DNA of 64,000 nucleotides, taken from Georgenia daeguensis. GTDB taxonomy: Bacteria; Actinomycetota; Actinomycetes; Actinomycetales; Actinomycetaceae. The translations under genes were made by a program, and so were the position numbers. This document shows, piece after piece, positions 17,700 to 26,026 of the stretch; positions within the stretch are counted from its first letter, which is position 1; each line of letters starts with the position of its first letter. The notes below the pieces were generated by a model. It was not told where the DNA came from, made no database searches, and saw only the letters and a program-made list of their open reading frames with translations. The stretch is from positions 1-64,000 of the forward strand of contig NZ_BAABBA010000007.1 of the NCBI RefSeq assembly GCF_039537705.1. The letters are read 5' to 3'.

Positions 17700-19352
17700 A
17701 TGACCAGCACCACCGGGCCCACCGCCGTCACCGCCCCTGGCGTCCAGCGACCGGCGGGCGCGCCGGCGGCCAGCGTCCAGGTCTACGACACCACGCTGCG
17801 CGACGGCGCCCAGCAGGAGGGGATGAACCTCTCCGTGGCGGACAAGCTCGCCATCGCGGCGCTGCTCGACGAGCTGGGTGTGGGCTACATCGAGGGCGGC
17901 TGGCCGGGGGCCATCCCGAAGGACACCGAGTTCTTCGCCCGCGCGGCGAAGGAGCTCGACCTGCGCCACGCGCGCCTGGCCGCGTTCGGGTCCACCTGCA
18001 AGCCCGGAGCCCAGCCGCACGAGGACGCGCAGGTCCAGGCCCTGGTCGAGTCCGAGGCGCCGGTGGTCACGCTCGTGGCCAAGTCGGACATCCGCCACGT
18101 CGAGCGGGCGCTGCGCACCGACGGGCAGGAGAACCTGCGGATGATCGCGGCGACGGTGCGCTACCTGGTGGGTCTCGGCCGCGAGGTGGTCCTGGACGCC
18201 GAGCACTTCTTCGACGGCTACCGCTACGACAAGGAGTACGCCCTCAGCTGCGTGCGCACCGCCTTCGAGGCCGGCGCGGAGACGGTGGTGCTGTGCGACA
18301 CCAACGGCGGCATGCTGCCGGAGCAGGTGAGCGAGGTGGTCTCCGAGGTCCGCGCCGCCACGTCGGGGCGGCTCGGGATGCACGCCCACAACGACTCGGG
18401 CTGCGCCGTCGCCAACACTCTCGCGGCCGTCGCGGCCGGCGCGGGGCACCTCCAGGGCACCGTGAACGGCTACGGGGAGCGCACCGGCAACGCCGACCTG
18501 CTCACCTGCGTGGCCAACCTCGCCCTCAAGCGGGGGACCGAGGGGCTCGCGGGTGACGGGCTGAGCGAGGCCAGCCGCATCGCGCACGCGATCTCCGAGA
18601 TCACCAACATCAGCCCCTACGGGCGCCAGCCGTACGTCGGCGCGTCGGCGTTCGCGCACAAGGCGGGCCTGCACGCCTCCGCGATCCGGGTGGACCCGGA
18701 CCTCTACCAGCACATCGACCCCGTCGCCGTGGGTAACGACATGCGCATGCTCGTCTCGGAGATGGCCGGGCGGGCCTCCATCGAGCTCAAGGGCCGCGAG
18801 CTCGGCTTCGACCTGACGGGCCAGTCCGAGCTGCTGACCCGCGTGACCACCCGCGTGAAGGAGGCCGAGGCGGCCGGCTACACCTACGACGCCGCGGACG
18901 CCTCCTTCGAGCTGCTGCTGCGCGCCGAGATCGACGGCGGACGCGCGCCCCGCTTCTTCGACGTCGAGAGCTGGCGCACCTTCGTCGAGCACCGCCCCGG
19001 CGACGGGCAGATCGACTCCGAGGCCACGGTCAAGCTGCGCACCGGGCACGGCCGGATGATCAGCACCGGCGAGGGCAACGGCCCCGTCAACGCCCTCGAC
19101 CACGCGCTGCGCGCCGCGCTCGTCGGGACCTACCCGGAGATCGAGGACTTCGAGCTGATCGACTACAAGGTGCGCATCCTCGACAGCCAGCAGGGCACCG
19201 ACGCCATCATCCGGGTGCTCATCGAGACCTCCGACGGCGTGCAGAGCTGGTCCACGGTCGGTGTCGGCACCAACATCATCGAGGCCAGCTGGGAGGCGCT
19301 GACCGAGTCCGTGGTGTGGGGCCTGCTCCACCACGGCGTCGAGCCGCGGTAG
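17700..19352 (+). CDS. cimA: citramalate synthase
   Basis: Condenses pyruvate and acetyl-CoA to (R)-citramalate, the first step of a threonine-independent route to 2-oxobutyrate and isoleucine. The 550-residue product begins its HMGL-like TIM barrel at VYDTTLRDGAQQEGMNLSV. It has the metal-binding HAHNDSGCAVANTLAAV, GTVNGYGERTGNADL, and the C-terminal LeuA-type allosteric domain (~400-540). The IEGGWPGAIPKDTEFF region matches the CimA/LeuA2 type rather than LeuA. Start ATG at 17700 with GAGGAG upstream. It is preceded by the Leu-Ile-Ile leader attenuator. A homocitrate or other LeuA-family activity cannot be excluded from sequence alone. Confidence 0.9.
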   Translation: MTSTTGPTAVTAPGVQRPAGAPAASVQVYDTTLRDGAQQEGMNLSVADKLAIAALLDELGVGYIEGGWPGAIPKDTEFFARAAKELDLRHARLAAFGSTCKPGAQPHEDAQVQALVESEAPVVTLVAKSDIRHVERALRTDGQENLRMIAATVRYLVGLGREVVLDAEHFFDGYRYDKEYALSCVRTAFEAGAETVVLCDTNGGMLPEQVSEVVSEVRAATSGRLGMHAHNDSGCAVANTLAAVAAGAGHLQGTVNGYGERTGNADLLTCVANLALKRGTEGLAGDGLSEASRIAHAISEITNISPYGRQPYVGASAFAHKAGLHASAIRVDPDLYQHIDPVAVGNDMRMLVSEMAGRASIELKGRELGFDLTGQSELLTRVTTRVKEAEAAGYTYDAADASFELLLRAEIDGGRAPRFFDVESWRTFVEHRPGDGQIDSEATVKLRTGHGRMISTGEGNGPVNALDHALRAALVGTYPEIEDFELIDYKVRILDSQQGTDAIIRVLIETSDGVQSWSTVGVGTNIIEASWEALTESVVWGLLHHGVEPR

Positions 19353-19474
19353 GCGGCGGGCGGGTGCCGCCCGGCCGGGCCCCGCGGCTCCGGCCGGGGA
19401 GGCTCCGCCGTGGTGCGGGAGGCTCCGCGGTCGTGCGTGACGGACCGCACGCCGGTCCGGCGCGGCGCGGGATC

Positions 19475-19480
19475 TAGGGT
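19475..19480 (+). promoter_or_regulatory. -10 box of the lipoate ligase gene (leaderless)
   Basis: TAGGGT ends 6 bases before the ATG at 19487; no RBS is present. Between 19353 and this box lie only GC-rich degenerate direct repeats (GGGAGGCTCCGC twice). Confidence 0.6.
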
Positions 19481-19486
19481 GGAACC

Positions 19487-20536
19487 ATGCACGGTGAGTA
19501 CAAGGTTCCCGGCGGCAAGCTGGTCGCGGTCGACGTCGACGTCGAGGACGGGCGCCTCGCCCGGGCCCGGCTCTCCGGGGACTTCTTCCTCGAGCCGGAC
19601 GACGCGCTGGAGGACATCAACGCCGCGCTGAACGGCATGCCGGAGACGGCCTCGGCGGCCCAGCTGGCGCGGGCCGTCGAGGAGGCCGTCGACCACAACG
19701 TGAGCCTCGTCGGTTTCACCCCCGAGTCCGTCGGGATCGCGGTGCGCCGGGCGCTGGGTCACGCGACGAGCTGGCGGGACCACACCTTCGAGGTCATCCA
19801 CGGCGAGCCGGTGCACCCGGCGCTGAACGTCGCGCTCGACCAGGTGATCCCCGAGGAGGTGGCCGCGGGCCGGCGCGGGCCGACCATGCGCATCTGGGAG
19901 TGGAACGCCCCCCTCGTCGTCATCGGCTCCTTCCAGTCCGTGCGCAACGAGGTCGACACCGAGGCGCTCGAGCGCCACGGCATGACCGTGGTGCGCCGCA
20001 TCTCCGGCGGCGGCGCCATGTTCATGGAGCCCGGCAACTGCATCACGTACTCGCTGGTCGTCCCGGAGTCCCTGGTCGAGGGCCTGAGCTTCGAGCAGTC
20101 CTACGCCTTCCTCGACGACTGGGTGCTCGGTGCGCTGGCCGAGGTGGGCGTCAGGGCCCGGTACGTGCCCCTGAACGACATCGCGTCGGAGCAGGGCAAG
20201 ATCGGCGGCGCGGCGCAGAAGCGCTTCGCCTCCGGGGTGGTGCTGCACCACGTGACGATGAGCTACGACATCGACGCGGACAAGATGCTCGACGTCCTGC
20301 GCATCGGCCGGGAGAAGCTCTCCGACAAGGGCATCCGCAGCGCCAACAAGCGGGTGGACCCCATGCGCTCGCAGACGGGCATGACCCGGGCGGACATCGT
20401 GGACGCGTTCATCGCGTACTTCCGCGGCCGGTACGACACGCGGCTGTCGGACTACCGGCCCGAGGAGATCGCCCGCGCCGAGGAGCTCATGGAGACGAAG
20501 TTCCTCACCGAGGAGTGGACCTACCGGGTGCCGTGA
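19487..20536 (+). CDS. lipoate-protein ligase A family, N-terminal accessory domain
   Basis: A 349-residue protein. Residues ~1-85 resemble the LplA accessory domain (YKVPGGKLVAVDVDVEDGRL ... GDFFLEPDDALEDINAAL). Residues ~95-345 are the catalytic biotin/lipoate transferase fold, with RRISGGGAMFMEPGN at R170-R171 and the adenylate-binding lysine K238 in QGKIGGAAQKR. E. coli LplA carries the accessory domain at its C-terminus, so this is the permuted order. It would activate free lipoate and attach it to 2-oxoacid dehydrogenase or GcvH proteins. It converges on yggS with only 3 bases between stops. Confidence 0.85.
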   Translation: MHGEYKVPGGKLVAVDVDVEDGRLARARLSGDFFLEPDDALEDINAALNGMPETASAAQLARAVEEAVDHNVSLVGFTPESVGIAVRRALGHATSWRDHTFEVIHGEPVHPALNVALDQVIPEEVAAGRRGPTMRIWEWNAPLVVIGSFQSVRNEVDTEALERHGMTVVRRISGGGAMFMEPGNCITYSLVVPESLVEGLSFEQSYAFLDDWVLGALAEVGVRARYVPLNDIASEQGKIGGAAQKRFASGVVLHHVTMSYDIDADKMLDVLRIGREKLSDKGIRSANKRVDPMRSQTGMTRADIVDAFIAYFRGRYDTRLSDYRPEEIARAEELMETKFLTEEWTYRVP

Positions 20537-20539
20537 GGA

Positions 20540-21271
20540 TCAGGCCGGCGGGCGGGCCCCGAACACGGCCGTGCCCACGCGCACCATCGTCGCCCCGGCG
20601 GCGACGGCGAGCTCCAGGTCCCCGCTCATCCCCATGCTCAGCTCGGTCGCCTCGCCGGTGCCGGGCGCGCCGGCGGCCAGCACCCGGGCGCGCACCGCGG
20701 CCAACGTCTCGTAGGAGTCGCGCACGACGTCGACGTCGGGGGAGTTGGCGCCGATCGTCATGAAGCCGCGCAGCCGCAGGTGCGGCAGGGCGGCGACGGC
20801 GATGGCGAGCTCCGTGGCTCGGTCGGGCTCGACGCCGGCCTTGGTGGCCTCCCCGGAGGTGTTCACCTGCACCATGACGTCGAGCGGCGCGCCGTCGCCC
20901 TCCGCCGCGCCACGGCGTGCGGCCGCGGCGTCGAGCCGCTCCGCCAGCCGTAGGGTGTCGACGGTCTGGACGCACGTGGCCCACCGGAGCACCTGGTTCA
21001 CCTTGTTGGACTGCAGGTGCCCGATGAAGTGCATCTCGTGCGGAGGGACGCCGGCCTCGGCGAGCGCGGGCCCGGTGGCCACGAGCTCCTGGGCCCGGTT
21101 GTGGCCGAGCAGGTCCGCGCCGGCGTCCAGGGCCGCCCGGATCGCCGCCACCGGCTGGGTCTTCACCGCGAGCAGCAGGCGGACCTCGGACGGGTCGCGA
21201 CCGACGACCCGGGCGGCGTCGGCGATCCGGCGTCGCACGACGGCGAGGTTCTCCGCGATCTGGTGCTCCAC
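20540..21271 (-). CDS. YggS/PLPBP family PLP-binding protein
   Basis: A 243-residue PLP homeostasis protein, an alanine racemase-like barrel without racemase partner domains. The PLP lysine is in LLLAVKTQPV, where the usual ...SKT... reads VKT. Other family blocks are FIGHLQSNKV, QVNTSGEATKAGV, LRGFMTIGANS and LSMGMSGDLELAVAAGATMVRVGTAVFG. I chose the GTG at 21271, since it starts the conserved region and a TAGGGT box precedes it by 8 bases. The open frame continues upstream into repeat sequence. It lies outside the usual ftsZ-ylm neighbourhood. Confidence 0.9.
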   Translation of the reverse strand: MEHQIAENLAVVRRRIADAARVVGRDPSEVRLLLAVKTQPVAAIRAALDAGADLLGHNRAQELVATGPALAEAGVPPHEMHFIGHLQSNKVNQVLRWATCVQTVDTLRLAERLDAAAARRGAAEGDGAPLDVMVQVNTSGEATKAGVEPDRATELAIAVAALPHLRLRGFMTIGANSPDVDVVRDSYETLAAVRARVLAAGAPGTGEATELSMGMSGDLELAVAAGATMVRVGTAVFGARPPA

Positions 21272-21279
21272 GGGGTCCG

Positions 21280-21285
21280 ACCCTA
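21280..21285 (-). promoter_or_regulatory. -10 box of yggS (leaderless)
   Basis: On the minus strand TAGGGT ends 8 bases before the GTG at 21271. Confidence 0.55.
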
Positions 21286-21358
21286 CCCAGGCGCGCGCCG
21301 TGCCGACGTGGGGGCCGCCCGGGCGTGAGGTGGATCCCGCCGGACGGCAGACCTGTGC

Positions 21359-21450
21359 CTCACCGGCCCGAGGCCGTCGGGTGGACCGGCTCACCGGCCC
21401 GACGCCGTCGGGTGGACCGGCTCACCGGCCCGACGCGTCAGGTGGACCGG
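21359..21450. repeat. 31-bp tandem repeat entering the 3' end of the EEP-nuclease gene
   Basis: Three copies, CTCACCGGCCCGACGCCGTC plus GGGTGGACCGG: 21359-21389, 21390-21420 and a 30-base third at 21421-21450. The third copy contains the stop codon and last codons of the minus-strand gene that ends at 21438. Confidence 0.85.
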
Positions 21451-22289
21451 CTCGCCGCCCGGGCCTCCACCCGGGCGGGCGTGCGGGTGCCGGCCCGCGG
21501 TCTGGCGTCCGAGGGGGTCTCCGTGCGCCCGATCTCGATGCCGACGGAGAGGGCGCGGTGGTCGGACATGCCCAGGTTGTGGGAGCGGCCGGGCTCGGTG
21601 GTGCGGACGTCGCCGTCGACCAGGATGTGGTCCAGCTGCTCGGCGGGCTCGGTGAGCGGGAACGTCGCGGCGGTCACCAGGGGCCGCAGGCCGCTGTGCC
21701 GCGAGGGCTCCCCGCCGGCGAGGTTGAGGTCGCCCATGAGGACGAAGGGGCGCGTCATGTCTCGCGTCGCCTTGACGATGTGGCGCAGCTGGGCGACGTT
21801 CCAGTCGGGCACGAACGTCAGGTGCGTGCCCACCACGGCGACGGGCCCCTCCGGGGTGACCACCAGCGCGGCGAGCGCCGTGCGCGCCTCGTCCTTGACC
21901 AGCACGGGGCGCGTGCGGCCCGGGAACGTCACCGGCACCCGCTGGTGGGGGCTCGGCAGCGCGAGGACCTTCCACCTCGCCACCGGGTACCGGCTGAGCA
22001 GGGCGATGCCGTAGGCGGACGACTCCGGCTGCTCCTCGCCGGTGGCCGCGGTCCACAGGTCCGGCAGGCCATGCATCGTGGCGACGAACCGGTGGTCGAC
22101 GGCGCCCATGGCCTCGGCGGCGACGGCGGTGAGGTCGGCGCCGTGGGAGCGAGGCTGGTCGCGGTCGACCTCCTGCAGGGCGAGCACGTCGGCGTCGAGG
22201 GTCCGCACGGCGTCGGCGAAGCGGTCGAGGTCGACGCGGTCGTCCGTGAGCGACCGGCCGTGGAGGATGTTGAAGGTCGCGATACGCAT
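21438..22289 (-). CDS. endonuclease/exonuclease/phosphatase (EEP) family protein
   Basis: A 283-residue metal-dependent phosphodiesterase-fold protein. It shows the family landmarks in order: ATFNILHG (Asn metal ligand), LALQEVDRD (catalytic Glu), VVGTHLTFV (His), LMGDLNLAG (Asp/Asn), QLDHILV and SDHRALSV (terminal Asp-His). There is no signal peptide, so it is probably cytoplasmic. The substrate could be DNA, a phospholipid or an inositol phosphate. The C-terminal ~30 residues are Arg/Ala-rich and run into a tandem repeat, so the true C-terminus may have drifted. It is divergent from the nucleotidyltransferase gene. Confidence 0.85.
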   Translation of the reverse strand: MRIATFNILHGRSLTDDRVDLDRFADAVRTLDADVLALQEVDRDQPRSHGADLTAVAAEAMGAVDHRFVATMHGLPDLWTAATGEEQPESSAYGIALLSRYPVARWKVLALPSPHQRVPVTFPGRTRPVLVKDEARTALAALVVTPEGPVAVVGTHLTFVPDWNVAQLRHIVKATRDMTRPFVLMGDLNLAGGEPSRHSGLRPLVTAATFPLTEPAEQLDHILVDGDVRTTEPGRSHNLGMSDHRALSVGIEIGRTETPSDARPRAGTRTPARVEARAASRST

Positions 22290-22348
22290 CGGGGCCGATT
22301 CTGCCCGTCCTGATGCGAGGGCGCGCGCCGTCGTGTAAACCCGAACGC

Positions 22349-23068
22349 ATGGACGACAGCGACCGCCAAGATCTGCACGAGGGCATGCGCATCGTCGGGG
22401 CCGCCCTCTCCGGTGCCGGCATCCCGTTCGCGCTCGCCGGCGGGTTCGCCGCGTGGGTGCACGGTGCACCGCAGTCCGAGCACGACGCCGACTTCGTCAT
22501 CCGCGAGCAGGACCGCTCGACCGCCTGGGAGGCGCTGTCGGAGACGGAGCTGCGCGTCGTGGACCCGGTGGAGAACTGGCTCTTCAAGGCCTACAAGGGC
22601 GAGGCCCTGGTCGACATCATCTTCCGGCTTGACGGCGAGCCCGTCCCGGACGAGATCTTCGACCGGGCCGACTCCTTCGACGTCTTCGGCGTGCCCATGC
22701 CGGTCATGCAGGCCACCGACATCCTCTCGGAGAAGATGCGCGTGCTGACCGAGCAGCGCTGCAATTTCTCCGACCTGCTCCCCGTGGCCCGCGCGCTCCG
22801 GGAGCAGGTGGACTGGGCCGAGGTGGCCACGCGGATCGAGGGCAACCCGTACGCCGAGGCGTTCCTCTTCCTGCTCGACGAGCTCGGCGTCGTGGAGCAC
22901 CCGGCACGCAGCGGCGCCGTCGGCCAGCTGGGGAACGCCGTCGGCGGGCCGACCCATGGCGGCCACGCCGGGGGGCAGGCCCCGGGCGAGCGCACCGGCC
23001 GGCAGATCCGCCCGGACGACGCCGGAGGCAGCTCCGGCGAGGAGCCCGCACGGGCCCGCATCGCGTGA
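22349..23068 (+). CDS. orphan nucleotidyltransferase-fold protein
   Basis: A 239-residue protein. Residues ~15-110 show the minimal nucleotidyltransferase pattern: FALAGGFAAWVHGAP, then HDADFVI (the D-x-D metal pair), and VDIIFRLDG (third acidic residue). The family includes AbiEii-like toxins, MNT toxins and uncharacterised DUF proteins. There is no adjacent HEPN or AbiEi antitoxin partner. The tail from ~190 on is Gly/His/Pro-rich and looks disordered. The ATG at 22349 follows TAAACC by 7 bases, a weak leaderless arrangement. It converges with the radical SAM gene. Confidence 0.75.
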   Translation: MDDSDRQDLHEGMRIVGAALSGAGIPFALAGGFAAWVHGAPQSEHDADFVIREQDRSTAWEALSETELRVVDPVENWLFKAYKGEALVDIIFRLDGEPVPDEIFDRADSFDVFGVPMPVMQATDILSEKMRVLTEQRCNFSDLLPVARALREQVDWAEVATRIEGNPYAEAFLFLLDELGVVEHPARSGAVGQLGNAVGGPTHGGHAGGQAPGERTGRQIRPDDAGGSSGEEPARARIA

Positions 23069-23098
23069 ACGGCCGGTAGGGCTGCGACGTCGGTCGGC

Positions 23099-24310
23099 TC
23101 ACCGCGGCAGGAGGGCGCCGGCCTCCTCGGGGTAGGGGAAGGTGCCGGGCACGTACGCGCACCACGGCTCCTCCGCGAACATGTCTCCGGTGACGCCGTA
23201 CGCCCGGGAGCGGGAGCCGCCGCAGATGCGGCGGTACTCGCAGGCGCCGCACCGCCCGGTGAGCCGGTCCGGGTCTCGCAGGGCGGTGAAGAGCGGGGAC
23301 GAGCGGTAGATCTCGGTGAGCGGCGCGACGCGCACGTTGCCCGCCGCCACCGGCAGGAACCCGCTCGGGTGGACCGTGCCGAGGTGGGAGACGAAGACGA
23401 AGCCGTTCGCGGAGGAGACGTTGATCGGCGCGCGGCGCTCCCGGTCGGTGGCGTCGAGCAGGCCGAGACGGGCACCGCGCACCCGCAGCGACCGGTAGAG
23501 CGGCCCGAGGTCCATGGCCTCCTCGTGGCCGACGCCGCGCCGCGCGAGAGCCGCGCGCTGGAGCGCCACCCGGCGGAAGTGGTGCCCCTCGGTGGTCTTC
23601 ACGGGCACGGCGTGGCCGATGTCGTAGAAGAAGTTCAGGACGTCCTCGACCTCCCGCGCGGTGAGCGATCCGAGGTCGGCGCCGCGCCCGGTGGGCACGA
23701 GGAGGAAGCCGCTCCACGTCAGCGCCCCCTCCTGCCGCACGAGGGCGGCGATGTCGGCGAGCTGGTGGACGTCGTGGCGGGCGACGGTCGTGTTGATCTG
23801 GACCTTCATCCCGAGCTCCCGGGCGGCGCGCCAGCCTGCGATCGTCCGGTCGAACGTGTGCGGCACCCGGCGGAAACCGTCGTGCGTCGCGGCGTCGGCA
23901 CCGTCCAGCGACAGCGATAGCGCGTTGACCCCCGCGTCGTGGAGGTCGGCGAGGGAGTCTCTGGTGAGCTTCGCGGTCCCGGACGGCGAGACGGCGACGG
24001 CGAGGCCCAGCGCGCGTCCTCGCCGCACGATCTCCGCGAGGTCATCCCGCTCGAAGCAGTCGCCCCCGGTGATGACGAAGATCGGGTACGGCCGGCCGAA
24101 GGCGACCACCTGCTCCATCAGTGCGGTGGCCTCGTCGGTGCTCAGCTCGCTGGGGTGGCGACCGGGAGCGGCCTCGGCACGGCAGTGCCGGCACGCCAGG
24201 GCGCACGCCCGGGTGGCCTCCCAGATGACGATCAGCGGACGCTGGGCGGGGTCGTGCCGCTGCGTCCGCACGGTCGGGGCCGGTCGGGCGCGGAGGGGCG
24301 GGGTGCTCAC
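23099..24310 (-). CDS. radical SAM/SPASM domain protein
   Basis: A 403-residue enzyme with the radical SAM cluster motif C36-A-L-A-C40-R-H-C43, then FVITGGDCFERDDL and LSLDGADAATHDGFR. A C-terminal SPASM-type cysteine set follows (GRCGACEYRRICGGSRSRAY ... WCAYV). Such proteins bind auxiliary Fe-S clusters and modify peptides or tetrapyrroles. The sequence looks close to the actinobacterial family I know as TIGR04053, whose substrate is unknown. No short precursor peptide, PqqD-like carrier or heme gene is adjacent. The start is GTG; residues 1-24 are a basic tail. It is divergent from the HhH-GPD gene. Confidence 0.85.
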   Translation of the reverse strand: MSTPPLRARPAPTVRTQRHDPAQRPLIVIWEATRACALACRHCRAEAAPGRHPSELSTDEATALMEQVVAFGRPYPIFVITGGDCFERDDLAEIVRRGRALGLAVAVSPSGTAKLTRDSLADLHDAGVNALSLSLDGADAATHDGFRRVPHTFDRTIAGWRAARELGMKVQINTTVARHDVHQLADIAALVRQEGALTWSGFLLVPTGRGADLGSLTAREVEDVLNFFYDIGHAVPVKTTEGHHFRRVALQRAALARRGVGHEEAMDLGPLYRSLRVRGARLGLLDATDRERRAPINVSSANGFVFVSHLGTVHPSGFLPVAAGNVRVAPLTEIYRSSPLFTALRDPDRLTGRCGACEYRRICGGSRSRAYGVTGDMFAEEPWCAYVPGTFPYPEEAGALLPR

Positions 24311-24393
24311 GGTCAGACCCTCGCCCGCGGCCGCGGCGCGGGCAGGGGACCTTGGTCCCGTACGCCGTGCCGCCGCACGGCGGAGCGGCCTGG

Positions 24394-24399
24394 CAGACT
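24394..24399 (+). promoter_or_regulatory. -10 box of the HhH-GPD gene (leaderless)
   Basis: CAGACT ends 6 bases before the ATG at 24406. Confidence 0.45.
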
Positions 24400-24405
24400 T
24401 CGGGC

Positions 24406-24987
24406 ATGAGCCACGACCTGCACATCACCGGTGACGACGCCGCGGACGCGCTCCTCTCGACGGACCCGTTCGCCCTCCTGGTCGGGATGCTGCTCGACCA
24501 GCAGGTGGCGATGGAGACCGCGTTCGCGGGCCCCAGCAAGCTGGCCGACCGGCTCGGCGGGCTCGACGTGCGCCGTCTGGCGACGATGAACCCGGACGAG
24601 CTGACCGAGGTGTGCCGGCAGCCCCCGGCCGTGCACCGCTACCCCGGATCGATGGCCGGGCGCATCCAGGCGCTCAGCGCTGCCCTCGTCGAGGAGTACG
24701 ACGGCGACGCCGCCGCCCTGTGGACCCGCGGCGACCCGGACGGCAAGGAGGTGCTCCGCCGGCTCCGGGCCCTGCCCGGGTTCGGCGAGCAGAAGGCCAA
24801 GATCTTCCTCGCGCTGCTCGGCAAGCAGTACGGGCTGACCGCGCCGGGCTGGCGGGAGGCCGCCGGCGCCTACGGCGAGGAGGGGTCGTTCCGGTCCGTC
24901 GCCGACATCGTCGACGCCGACTCCCTCACCCGGGTGCGCGAGAACAAGAAGGCCGCGAAGGCCGCCGCCAAGGCCGCGAAGCAGTAG
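24406..24987 (+). CDS. HhH-GPD-type base excision DNA repair protein
   Basis: A 193-residue glycosylase-like protein. LLVGMLLDQQVAMETAFAGP matches the first helix of HhH-GPD enzymes. The helix-hairpin-helix is LRALPGFGEQKAKIFLALL (~125-145). The catalytic Asp position follows near the end of the domain, and the C-terminus is an Ala/Lys tail (KKAAKAAAKAAKQ) that probably binds DNA non-specifically. It lacks the Fe-S cysteines of MutY/Nth. The damaged base recognised is unknown. It is transcribed from the CAGACT box, divergent from the radical SAM gene. Confidence 0.85.
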   Translation: MSHDLHITGDDAADALLSTDPFALLVGMLLDQQVAMETAFAGPSKLADRLGGLDVRRLATMNPDELTEVCRQPPAVHRYPGSMAGRIQALSAALVEEYDGDAAALWTRGDPDGKEVLRRLRALPGFGEQKAKIFLALLGKQYGLTAPGWREAAGAYGEEGSFRSVADIVDADSLTRVRENKKAAKAAAKAAKQ

Positions 24988-25040
24988 CCGCACGTGCACC
25001 CCTGGTGGTCCGGCGGGAGAGCCCGAGAGGAGGACCGACG

Positions 25041-25583
25041 GTGAGGCAGGTGCCGCAGCCGGCCGTGTCGCGCATGGTGGACATGGCGGGGCACCCGGGC
25101 GTCGTCGGGGTCGTCCCCGGGCAGCCCGACCTGGTCGTCCTGACGGCCGCGTCGTGGGCCCGGGCGGTCGGTGCCCCGGCGCTCTACCTCGCCTACGCGG
25201 ACACCTCGCGCTACGTGGTCGAGGAGCTCGACGACGGCAGTGTGCGGCATGCGCCGATCGACCCCGACACGGCGGACGACCGGTGGCGGGACATCGACGC
25301 CGAGCTGCGTGAGCAGCTCACCGCGGCGCTCGCCGACGCGGGGGTGCCGTGGCATCTGAGGTACCTCGCCGGCCGCCCGGACCGGGCGCTGACCCATCTC
25401 GCCCGGGCGGTGGACGCGGCGGTGATCGTCGTCGGGACGCGCGCGCCGGGCGGGGCAGCCCGGATGCGCGAGTTCCTGGAGGGGTCCGTCGCGGTGCACC
25501 TGGCCCACCACCAGCACCGGCCCGTGCTGACCGTCCCGCTCAGCGTGGTGGACTGGAAGGACATCGGGGCACCGTGGCGGTGA
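25041..25583 (+). CDS. universal stress protein family
   Basis: A 180-residue USP-fold protein. The ATP-binding tail motif is VIVVGTRAPGGAARMREFL followed by GSVAVHLAHHQHRPVLTVP, the classical G-2x-G-9x-G(S) type. An atypical N-terminus (VVGVVPGQPDLVVLTAASWA) replaces the usual first strand. The start is GTG behind GAGAGGAGG. Its stop overlaps the next GTG (GTGA), so it heads a coupled operon with two crcB genes. The pairing suggests a link between fluoride export and stress or ATP status; this is inference. Confidence 0.85.
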   Translation: MRQVPQPAVSRMVDMAGHPGVVGVVPGQPDLVVLTAASWARAVGAPALYLAYADTSRYVVEELDDGSVRHAPIDPDTADDRWRDIDAELREQLTAALADAGVPWHLRYLAGRPDRALTHLARAVDAAVIVVGTRAPGGAARMREFLEGSVAVHLAHHQHRPVLTVPLSVVDWKDIGAPWR

Positions 25584-26026
25584 GCCGTCCGCCGGCCGGC
25601 CGCTCGTCGTTGCCCCGGCTCGCCGCGCTGGTGGCCCTCGGCGGGACGCTCGGCACCGCCGCCCGCGCACAGCTGGAGGCCGCGCTGCCGGCGCAGGCCG
25701 GTGGGTGGCCGTGGACCACGTTCCTCATCAACGTCGTGGGGTCGCTGCTCCTCGGGGTGCTGCTCGAGTCGCTGCTGCGCGGCGGGGACGACATCGGCTG
25801 GCGCCGCGCCGTCCGCGTGGGGTGCGGCACGGGGCTCCTGGGCGGCTTCACCACCTACAGCACGTTCGTCCTCGAGGTCGAGCGGCTCCTGCAGGGAGGT
25901 CATGCGGCCGTCGGGGTGCTGTACGCGGTGGTCAGCGTGGTCGCCGGGCTCGTCGCCGCGGGGGTCGGCGTCGCGGTCGCGGCGGCGCGGTCCCGGTCCC
26001 GTGAGCCGCGTCGGGCGGGTGCATGA
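25580..26026 (+). CDS. crcB: fluoride channel CrcB/Fluc, subunit 1
   Basis: A 148-residue membrane protein with four helices. GGTLGTAARAQLE and TFLINVVGSLLLG form the N-terminal half; GLLGGFTTYSTFVLEVERLL carries the conserved Thr-Tyr-Ser-Thr-Phe fluoride track. I set the start at the GTG overlapping the USP stop (GTGA); another in-frame GTG lies 6 bases earlier. It ends in an ATGA overlap with the second crcB. Two unlike subunits are the normal arrangement for heterodimeric dual-topology Fluc channels. Confidence 0.9.
   Translation: MSRPPAGRSSLPRLAALVALGGTLGTAARAQLEAALPAQAGGWPWTTFLINVVGSLLLGVLLESLLRGGDDIGWRRAVRVGCGTGLLGGFTTYSTFVLEVERLLQGGHAAVGVLYAVVSVVAGLVAAGVGVAVAAARSRSREPRRAGA

Noticed and set aside
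19475..19490. AGGGTGGAACC resembles the T-box conserved sequence GGGTGGNACCGCG
   Set aside because: It sits against the start codon of lipoate ligase, with no specifier stem or terminator; the TAGGGT is better read as a -10 box.
24988..25040. Fluoride riboswitch ahead of the USP-crcB operon
   Set aside because: No crcB-motif pseudoknot sequence can be seen in the 53-base gap or just before it.
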